This document shows positions 1 through 6,266 of a DNA stretch of 64,000 nt, in pieces. Source of the stretch: an uncultured Collinsella sp. (GTDB taxonomy: Bacteria; Actinomycetota; Coriobacteriia; Coriobacteriales; Coriobacteriaceae); contig CAAGEH010000010.1 of the NCBI GenBank assembly GCA_900768795.1, forward strand, positions 42,321-106,320. The letters run 5' to 3'. The notes under the pieces are model-generated. The model saw only the letters and a program-made list of their open reading frames with translations. It made no database searches and was not told the origin of the DNA. Position 1 is the stretch's first letter; each line of letters starts with the position of its first letter. Both the position numbers and the translations under genes were made by a program.

Positions 1-1226
1 CGCCCGCGCGCTATAGCCAGGGCAAGCTCGTCCAGGAGATGGAAAAGCGCGGCTTGGGCACCAAGTCTACGCGCGCGAGCATCATCGAGCGCCTTTACAC
101 GGTGCGCTATCTCAAGAACGATCCGGTCGAGCCGAGTCAGCTGGGTATCGCCATCATCGATGCACTGACCGAATTCGCTCCGCGCATCACAAGCCCCGAT
201 ATGACCTCTGAGCTCGATGGCGACATGACGCGCGTGGAGAAGGGCGAGGATACCGAAGAGCATGTCGTCATGCACTCACGTGCGCTGCTCGCTGGCGTGC
301 TCGACGAGCTGCTCAAGCATACGCAGGAGCTGGGCGACGCGATCAGCGATGCCGTAACCGCGGACGCCAAGGTCGGTACGTGCCCCAAATGCGGCAAAGA
401 CCTGGTTATGAAGACGAGCGCCAAGACGCGCGGCAGCTTTATCGGTTGCATGGGATGGCCCGACTGCGATGTCACCTATCCTGTGCCGAGCGGCGTCAAG
501 GTGAGCCCGCTTGAGGGCGAGGCCGCCGTGTGCCCCGAATGCGGAGCGCCGCGCATCAAATGCCAACCGTTCCGTCAAAAGGCGTATGAGATCTGCGTGA
601 ACCCCAAGTGCAAGACCAATTACGAGCCCGACCTTAAAGTAGGCGAGTGCAAGGTCTGTGCCGAGGCGGGTCGTCACGGCGATTTGATCGCGCACAAGTC
701 AGAGAGGAGCGGCAAGCGCTTTATCCGCTGCACCAACTATGACGAGTGCGGCGTAAGCTATCCGCTGCCCGCGCGCGGCAAGCTCGAGGCAACGGGCGAG
801 ACCTGTCCCGAGTGCGGAGCGCCCATCGTTGTGGTCAATACCGCTCGCGGTCTGTGGCGTATCTGCGTGAACATGGATTGCCCGACCAAGGAAAAGAAGA
901 CCACGCGTGGGCGTGGGCGTGCGGCCAAAAAGACGACGACTAAGAAGTCTACGGCCAAGAAGACCGCGACGAAGAAGGCGACAGCTGCCAAGAAGACCGC
1001 GACGAAGAAGTCGGCGTCTTCAAAGACGGCCGCTTCGGAAAAACCGGTTGAGACAAAGACTGCGGCTGTAAAGAAGGCGACTTCCACGAAGCCGGCGACC
1101 ACGAAGAAGGCGGCTACGACAAAGTCGACGACAGCCAAGAAAGCAACAGCAACAAAGAAAACCGCTACCGCTAAGAAAACGACGGCAGTCAAGAAAACAG
1201 CTGCTAAGAAATCATCGGCCGAATAA
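1..1226 (+). CDS. topA: DNA topoisomerase I (type IA), C-terminal part, 5' end outside window
   Basis: The gene is open from the window edge (frame starting at base 3) to a TAA at 1224-1226. It relaxes negative supercoils by single-strand breakage; the catalytic Tyr lies upstream of the window. The first residues, PARYSQGKLVQEMEKRG, match the conserved 'PxRY...LvkelE' region of type IA enzymes. The next motif is GLGTKSTRA, which recalls the archaeal-type topA motif rather than the GIGRPSTYA usual in bacterial TopA. Four CxxC...C zinc-ribbon units follow at about 370-900. The last ~110 residues are almost purely Lys/Ala/Thr in KKTATKK-like repeats, a histone-H1-like tail. Such basic tails are known in actinobacterial TopA, where they increase DNA binding and processivity. 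The product is confident; the exact subfamily is less so. Confidence 0.93.
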   Translation, partial: PARYSQGKLVQEMEKRGLGTKSTRASIIERLYTVRYLKNDPVEPSQLGIAIIDALTEFAPRITSPDMTSELDGDMTRVEKGEDTEEHVVMHSRALLAGVLDELLKHTQELGDAISDAVTADAKVGTCPKCGKDLVMKTSAKTRGSFIGCMGWPDCDVTYPVPSGVKVSPLEGEAAVCPECGAPRIKCQPFRQKAYEICVNPKCKTNYEPDLKVGECKVCAEAGRHGDLIAHKSERSGKRFIRCTNYDECGVSYPLPARGKLEATGETCPECGAPIVVVNTARGLWRICVNMDCPTKEKKTTRGRGRAAKKTTTKKSTAKKTATKKATAAKKTATKKSASSKTAASEKPVETKTAAVKKATSTKPATTKKAATTKSTTAKKATATKKTATAKKTTAVKKTAAKKSSAE

Positions 1227-1353
1227 TCACGCCGAGCACCGTGCCGCCCATGTTGTGCCCCAAGGTTGGGTCCACGTGGGCGGCGTGTTTCTTGACGCGC
1301 AGGTTTCTACGTGCAAATATGATGCTCTAACTGCAGAAATTAGGAGCAACAGC

Positions 1354-2274
1354 ATGCCTATTCGCATCCCCGACGCCCTCCCTGCCACTTCCGAGCTCGA
1401 GAGCGAAAACATATTCGTCATGACCGAGTATCGCGCGCTTCATCAGGACATCCGTCCTTTGCGCGTGCTCATCCTGAACCTCATGCCGACCAAAATCGCT
1501 ACCGAGACGCAGATCATGCGCAAGCTCTCCAACACGCCGCTGCAGGTCGAGGTCGATTTGCTCCGCACAGCGAGCCACGAGGCGAGCCATGTGTCGGCGG
1601 GGCACCTCGAGATGTTCTACCGCACGTTCGAGGACATCGAGGATCTGCATTACGACGGGCTGATTATCACGGGCGCCCCCGTGGAACAGATGCCGTTTGA
1701 GGAAGTCGACTACTGGCCCGAGCTCTGCCGCATCATGGATTGGTCGACCACGCATGTGCACTCTACACTGCACATCTGCTGGGGAGCGCAGGCGGGTCTG
1801 TATCATCACTACGGCATTCAAAAGCACGCGTTGCCCAAAAAAGCTTCGGGCGTGTTCGAGCATAGGCTGATAAAGCCCAAGAGCCCGCTTGTGCGCGGGT
1901 TCGATGATCGTTTCTATGCCGTGCATTCGCGCAATACCGAGGTGCGTATCGAGGATGTCGAAGCAGAGCCCGAGCTCGAGATTCTCGCGGTCTCCGACGA
2001 GGTCGGCCTCTATATCGTCAAGTCGGTCGATAGCAGGCGTTTCTTTGTGTTTGGACATCCTGAGTACGATCGCGATACGCTCAAGCTCGAGTACGAGCGC
2101 GACGTGAAGCGCGGGCTCGACCCCGAGATTCCGGCGCATTATTTTCCCCATGATGACCCTACCCAGCAGCCGCTTAACGTATGGCGCAGTCAGGCTCAAC
2201 TGCTCTACACCAATTGGCTTAACTACTATGTGTACCAGACCACGCCCTACGATTTGGGCCGTGCAGGGGAGTAA
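1354..2274 (+). CDS. metA: Homoserine O-acyltransferase MetA, predicted acetyl-CoA specific
   Basis: A 306-residue MetA/MetX-II family protein, the usual family length (~305). It acylates homoserine in the first committed step of methionine synthesis. The catalytic Cys is C142 in HICWGAQAG; the His-Glu pair is in FGHPEYD. Residue 111, in ITGAPVEQMPFEEVDYW, is Glu. In characterised MetA proteins Glu at this position goes with acetyl-CoA use and Gly with succinyl-CoA use, so this is probably an O-acetyltransferase despite the 'succinyltransferase' family name. The start is the ATG at 1354, with AGGAG at 1342-1346; an in-frame extension to 1255 has no ribosome-binding site and would add residues not seen in the family. 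No SAM riboswitch could be recognised in the 127 bp upstream. Confidence 0.95.
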   Translation: MPIRIPDALPATSELESENIFVMTEYRALHQDIRPLRVLILNLMPTKIATETQIMRKLSNTPLQVEVDLLRTASHEASHVSAGHLEMFYRTFEDIEDLHYDGLIITGAPVEQMPFEEVDYWPELCRIMDWSTTHVHSTLHICWGAQAGLYHHYGIQKHALPKKASGVFEHRLIKPKSPLVRGFDDRFYAVHSRNTEVRIEDVEAEPELEILAVSDEVGLYIVKSVDSRRFFVFGHPEYDRDTLKLEYERDVKRGLDPEIPAHYFPHDDPTQQPLNVWRSQAQLLYTNWLNYYVYQTTPYDLGRAGE

Positions 2275-2475
2275 GCGCGTAGCTTCCGGTCAGATGTATA
2301 GCCGTTGACTAAATGTACTTCAAACAGCTTCGGGACGAGGAGTTTTCTTCCGTTCTGCTCAACGTGCCTATTGCGTGGAACTGTTGCTTAGCGCGTCTAC
2401 GTTTTAAGTTTTGCGTTGCGTGATATGCCAGCCGGCTTGATTCATCGCTGCTCGGTTTCATCTCTGAGCGGGGCT

Positions 2476-3210
2476 TCATGCGGAGATAATGTAAGGGAGC
2501 GTGTGGTCGTGGGCGTCGGAAGGCACCCGCTCGAACCGCTGCTCTTCATAGGCGATACCTACGATCTTGCATGTCGGGGCCAGTGCGGGCAGGAAACGGT
2601 CGTAACATCCTCCGCCATAACCGAGGCGCATGCCGTCCGCATCAAAGGCGACGAGCGGTACGACTAAGGCGTCGAGTTCGTTTGCGGAAACAACGGGATA
2701 GCGCTCCCGGTCAAGTGCGTTGATGGAGATCGGGCGCGTGGGGCGCAGGATAAACGGAGCGTCTTGGCGCTCATTCGCAGCGACAAGTCTCATGCACATG
2801 CGCTGGCTGCACGATTCCACCTCATCCGAGGGCAGCATGCATGGATATGCCACGCGCCAGCCGGCTTGCTCTGCTGCGATGGTGAATGCGGCGGGGTCTG
2901 CTTCGGACCCCATTGCGGCATAGACTCCAACGGTCTTTGCACGATCGAAACTGCGATGCTGGTCGGAGGGGCGGCTTTGCTGCGTGCTGGGAAGAATGCC
3001 GGACGACGAGCTCGATGTCGACAAGCTCGATGTCAGCACTGTATCGGAAGATGCATCAGAAGATGTATTGAAGGGATCATCAAGAAGCTCCTGCTTGAGC
3101 TGACGACAGATCTCGGCCGACTTGTGCGCGCGTTCCTCAATGGGTAGGGCATCGCGTCGCGCGATAACGATATGCCGTAAGGCGCGCTTCTGCTCAGAGA
3201 TATCTTCCAT
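2476..3210 (-). CDS. 5-formyltetrahydrofolate cyclo-ligase (5,10-methenyl-THF synthetase)
   Basis: A 244-residue protein that converts 5-formyl-THF to 5,10-methenyl-THF with ATP and returns this folate to the one-carbon pool. Family signatures are VGVYAAMGSEAD (about residues 94-105), LVVPLVAFD, the diagnostic LGYGGGCYDRFL loop and the C-terminal IVGIAYEEQ. The start is the ATG at 3210, preceded by GGAGG seven bases away; the longer open frame upstream is non-coding in character. Oddity: residues ~45-88 form a Ser/Thr/Asp-rich low-complexity insertion (for example STSSSSSG) between the N-terminal helix and the first beta strand. It makes the protein about 50 residues longer than usual members (~190 aa). 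It stands alone on the minus strand, opposite metA. Confidence 0.93.
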   Translation of the reverse strand: MEDISEQKRALRHIVIARRDALPIEERAHKSAEICRQLKQELLDDPFNTSSDASSDTVLTSSLSTSSSSSGILPSTQQSRPSDQHRSFDRAKTVGVYAAMGSEADPAAFTIAAEQAGWRVAYPCMLPSDEVESCSQRMCMRLVAANERQDAPFILRPTRPISINALDRERYPVVSANELDALVVPLVAFDADGMRLGYGGGCYDRFLPALAPTCKIVGIAYEEQRFERVPSDAHDHTLPYIISA

Positions 3211-3525
3211 GTCCGCCTCCCTCGGGTATATTCCATTGTTGCGAATAGCGAGGAGGCTGACCAGTCCAAATGCATATTTCGAATGGTAATCGTGCACACA
3301 ATAGCATGTGCGCAATCGTCGGGCGGTTTCATTCGATTTACGCGTCGCACCTGTCTGAACGAGAGCTTTAGACACCGGAACCATCAACATCGAAATAAAT
3401 TGTTAACCGAATCTAACGGTTACCAGAGGCTAACTATGCTACATTTTAGTTGAAGCAACCGATGCCATGGCTCGGACGGCAATGCCCGTTAAGAGCACTT
3501 GGCTTTGACTCGAAAGGAATTATGC
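3211..3525. other. Intergenic region between divergent genes, with candidate regulatory repeat
   Basis: 315 bp without a credible gene. It should hold the promoters of the cyclo-ligase gene (minus) and of the small membrane protein/metal ATPase pair (plus). The plus-oriented half is AT-rich and contains the inverted repeat listed separately at 3404-3422. A plausible -10 (TATGCT) lies at 3435-3440; no good -35 was seen. Confidence 0.5.
3404..3422 (+). promoter_or_regulatory. Inverted repeat, candidate operator of the metal-ATPase operon
   Basis: TAACCG (3404-3409) and CGGTTA (3417-3422) form a perfect 6-bp inverted repeat around a 7-bp AT-rich spacer. It sits about 100 bp before the small membrane protein gene and just upstream of a TATGCT box. 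A metal-responsive repressor site is a reasonable guess from the downstream genes, but no regulator gene is adjacent and the motif matches no site I know. Confidence 0.35.
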
Positions 3526-3783
3526 ATGATTAGCCTCAACAAAACCCACTCGCTGCTCGTCGCCGCCGGTGCCGTGCTCGGTGTCGTGGTTCCCAAAGTG
3601 CTTGCGAGCGAACCCGCTCATAAGCTGGCGGTCAACACGGTTGCGGCTGGCATGCGCGTCAAATCCGGTTACCAGGATATCGTCGAGCAGGCAAAAGCCC
3701 AGGCTGACGATATCGTTTCCGAGGCGGAGTACCTCAACACCTCCGTTGAGACCCAGGTTGTAGACGGCGGCAAGGCAGAGTAG
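3526..3783 (+). CDS. Small single-pass membrane protein, PacL/DUF1490-like in layout
   Basis: An 85-residue protein. Residues ~8-26 (LLVAAGAVLGVVVPKVLAS) form one membrane segment. They are followed by an amphipathic, Ala/Glu-rich helical stretch (AGMRVKSGYQDIVEQAKAQA, then DDIVSEAEYLN). This matches the layout of mycobacterial PacL proteins (DUF1490), small membrane partners that stabilise P1B ATPases, and it sits about 100 bp upstream of a P1B ATPase just as pacL precedes ctpC/ctpG. Unlike PacL it has no C-terminal His/Asp metal-binding motif; it ends in DGGKAE. I believe such proteins may be catalogued as DUF6110, but could not check. The start is the ATG at 3526 with AAAGGA upstream; the overlapping ATG at 3522 is in another frame and stops at once. 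Homology to PacL is inferred from layout and context. Confidence 0.75.
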   Translation: MISLNKTHSLLVAAGAVLGVVVPKVLASEPAHKLAVNTVAAGMRVKSGYQDIVEQAKAQADDIVSEAEYLNTSVETQVVDGGKAE

Positions 3784-3882
3784 GTGCACCTACACAACCT
3801 GTCATATGTGACGTGAGCGGCAGCTGTGAGCCTCGAGTCTCGCGGCTGCCTCATTTAGTGCGCAAAAGGAAGCCGATACCCT

Positions 3883-5991
3883 ATGCAATATACAATCCAG
3901 CACGAGTTGCCCGGGCGCTTGCGCGTGAAGCTTGCCGGCCGCGTTCCCGAGGCGGATGTCGATGCGCTCACGCGCGTGCTGCTTGCGAATCCCGTAATCG
4001 ACACCGCAACGGTTTATCCCCGAACCGGGTCGGTTGCGGTGACGTTTGACGCGGTCGGCTCGGATACGCGCACGCGAGTCGAGAATGCCCTTGCAAGTGT
4101 TGACCGTGCTGCCGTGGATGACGCTCGTCGCGATTGCACGGTCGCGCTTGCGCCGCGCACCAACGGTTTGCTTTTAGATATCGCTACGCTTCTGGGTGGC
4201 CATTTGGCGCGTCGTTGGTTCTTGCCGGCGCCGTTTTCGACCGTCTACACGATGTGGGGCTATCGCCACTTTTTCGCTGCGGCGCTTCGTTCTCTTGTCC
4301 ACGGACGACTCGATGTGTCCGTGCTCGACGCGTCGGCTATCGGCATCTCGTTTCTCAAACGCGACTGGCGAACTGCCGCATCTACGATGCTGTTGCTTAA
4401 TCTGGGAGAGATACTCGAGGACTATACGCGCGCAAAGTCGCACAACCAGCTTATCTATTCGCTCCTTGACGTGCCCGACTATGCACAGCTCATTCCCTGT
4501 GGTGATCCGCAGATTCGCGGTGCCGAGGAGCGGCGCATTGCCGCGAGCGACCTTAAGGCGGGCGACCTCATCGTGGTACGCACCGGCATGCCCGTGCCGG
4601 TTGATGGGACGGTCGAATGGGGCTGCGCCATGGTCAACCAGTCCACGCTCACGGGTGAGCCGCTTGCAATCGAGCGTTCGGTAGGAGACGATGTCTTTGC
4701 TGGCACGGCTGTTGAAGACGGTGAGGCGTACATACGCGTCAAGGCTGCTGCGACCGATACCAAGATTCGTTCGATCGTGAGCTTGGTCGAGCAGTCGGAG
4801 GCCCTCAAGGCCGAGACGCTCAATCGCCGCGAGCATATGGCAGATGCCGTCGTTCCTTGGAACTTCCTGCTTGCCGGCGCCGTATGGCTGCGCACGCGTA
4901 GCCTCGTGCGCACGAGCGCCGCGCTTATGGTCGATTATTCCTGCGCGCTCAAGTTGACGGGTGCTATCAGCGTGCTCACCGCCATGAGCCAGAGCGCGCA
5001 GGAAGGCTTTACCGTCAAGGGCTCCAAGCATTTCGAGGCGTTTTCCCAGGCAGATACCATTGTTTTTGATAAGACGGGTACCTTGACGGCGGCGGCACCC
5101 AAGGTGTGCGATGTCCTGTCATTCGATGGGTGGGACCGTATCGAGGTCTTGCGTTTCTCAGCGTGTCTCGAGGAACATTTTCCGCATCCGGTGGCACGCG
5201 CTGTCGTCAACGCTGCTGCGCATGAGGGCCTCGAGCACCGCGAGCGTCATGCCGAGGTTGAATACCTGGTGGCGCATGGTATCGCGAGCTCGCTTGACGG
5301 CAAGCGCTGCGTGATCGGTTCCGAGCATTTTGTTGCCGAAGACGAAGGCGTACTCATCGAGCCAAAGGTCGAGCAGCAGATCGCCGAGCGCATGGACGGT
5401 ATGTCCAAGCTATATCTTGCGGTCGACGGCAAGCTCGTGGGTGTCATCGGAATCGAGGACCCGCTGAAACCCGGCGTTCCCGAGGCGCTTTTGGACCTGC
5501 ATCGCTTGGGCTTTGAACACATCGTGATGCTTACGGGCGATAACGAAAACGCCGCATGCCGAATTGCCGCGCAGGCGGGTATCGATGAGTTCCGCGCCGA
5601 TTTGCTGCCCGAGGAAAAGCACACGGTGATCGAGCAGATGCGCGCCGCAGGGCGTCACGTGGTTATGGTCGGTGACGGCGTCAACGACTCGCCGGCGCTT
5701 TCGGCAGCCGATGTGGGCGTGGCGATGGGGTCGGGTACGGCAATCGCCAAGGAGGTCGCCGACATCACGCTTACGGATGGAGACCTTGCTTCGCTTGTGG
5801 TGCTGAGGCGTTTGTCCATGGGTCTCGAAGAGCGCATGAACAAGTCGTTTATCGAGGTCATCGGACTTAATTCGCTCTTGCTTGCCACGGGAGTCGCCGG
5901 TGTTATCACACCGCAGGTAAGTTCGCTTATCCATAACGGTTCGACGGTTGCGCTGAGCGCGCGGAATGCTCGCCCCTATCAGGTGCGCTAG
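3883..5991 (+). CDS. Heavy-metal-translocating P1B-type ATPase (CtpC/CtpG-like)
   Basis: A 702-residue membrane pump. Residues 1-70 form an HMA-like beta-alpha domain without a CxxC pair (QHELPGRLRVKLAG). Then come membrane helices, the actuator motif STLTGEP, the phosphorylation motif DKTGTLT (Asp396), the P1B-specific EEHFPHPVARAV, and the hinge GDGVNDSPALSAADVGVAMG. The membrane metal site, usually CPC or xPC, reads DYSCALK here, so Ser replaces the Pro. This is compatible with the CtpC-like branch linked to Mn or Zn rather than Cu, but the metal cannot be assigned from sequence. ATG start at 3883. It probably forms an operon with the small membrane protein before it. Both flanks are non-mobile and base composition is normal. 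Confidence 0.92.
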   Translation: MQYTIQHELPGRLRVKLAGRVPEADVDALTRVLLANPVIDTATVYPRTGSVAVTFDAVGSDTRTRVENALASVDRAAVDDARRDCTVALAPRTNGLLLDIATLLGGHLARRWFLPAPFSTVYTMWGYRHFFAAALRSLVHGRLDVSVLDASAIGISFLKRDWRTAASTMLLLNLGEILEDYTRAKSHNQLIYSLLDVPDYAQLIPCGDPQIRGAEERRIAASDLKAGDLIVVRTGMPVPVDGTVEWGCAMVNQSTLTGEPLAIERSVGDDVFAGTAVEDGEAYIRVKAAATDTKIRSIVSLVEQSEALKAETLNRREHMADAVVPWNFLLAGAVWLRTRSLVRTSAALMVDYSCALKLTGAISVLTAMSQSAQEGFTVKGSKHFEAFSQADTIVFDKTGTLTAAAPKVCDVLSFDGWDRIEVLRFSACLEEHFPHPVARAVVNAAAHEGLEHRERHAEVEYLVAHGIASSLDGKRCVIGSEHFVAEDEGVLIEPKVEQQIAERMDGMSKLYLAVDGKLVGVIGIEDPLKPGVPEALLDLHRLGFEHIVMLTGDNENAACRIAAQAGIDEFRADLLPEEKHTVIEQMRAAGRHVVMVGDGVNDSPALSAADVGVAMGSGTAIAKEVADITLTDGDLASLVVLRRLSMGLEERMNKSFIEVIGLNSLLLATGVAGVITPQVSSLIHNGSTVALSARNARPYQVR

Positions 5992-6109
5992 GGGTTTATG
6001 ACAGAGTCTTCTCGATAAGCATCGCGATGGGAGTCGCGATAGACGGGCGGGTATGTGCAGCGCGGCACTGCGCATACCTATCATTTTTGTTTTGACGCGG
6101 GGACTGAGC

Positions 6110-6257
6110 TCAGAGAATGGTACGGCTGTTGTTGAACGGTTCGGGCTGAGGTGCCGGTGCGTTCTGCTTCTGGTTCTCCTCGACGGGATGCCCGCATTCA
6201 GTCAGGACAGAAACGGGCGGTATCGGCGATACGGGAGCCGCAGTTGGTGCAGTGCAT
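6110..6257 (-). pseudogene. Frameshifted zinc-ribbon mini-protein gene
   Basis: Read on the minus strand from the ATG at 6257, the frame gives MHCTNCGSRIADTARFCPD and then a TGA at 6198-6200. The frame one base over continues with ECGHPVEENQ and an Asn/Gln/Pro-rich tail to a TGA at 6110-6112. Joined, this is a classic zinc-ribbon (CxxCGxxI...FCPxCGxxV) of about 48 residues. The ATG lies nine bases after the stop of the M16C peptidase gene, with an AGGATAAGG ribosome-binding site overlapping that gene's end, so it was probably co-translated with it. A one-base indel explains the break. A sequencing error or a programmed shift cannot be excluded. Nothing else was seen in the 275 bp between the ATPase and peptidase genes. 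Confidence 0.6.
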
Positions 6258-6266
6258 GGCGCATCC

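Noticed and set aside
758..1192. Minus-strand frame giving a Val/Ala/Phe-rich 'membrane protein'
   Set aside because: It is the antisense of the Lys/Ala/Thr repeats of topA; composition is forced by the coding strand.
1227..1353. Possible SAM riboswitch before metA
   Set aside because: I could not find the conserved core or pairing pattern of any known SAM class.
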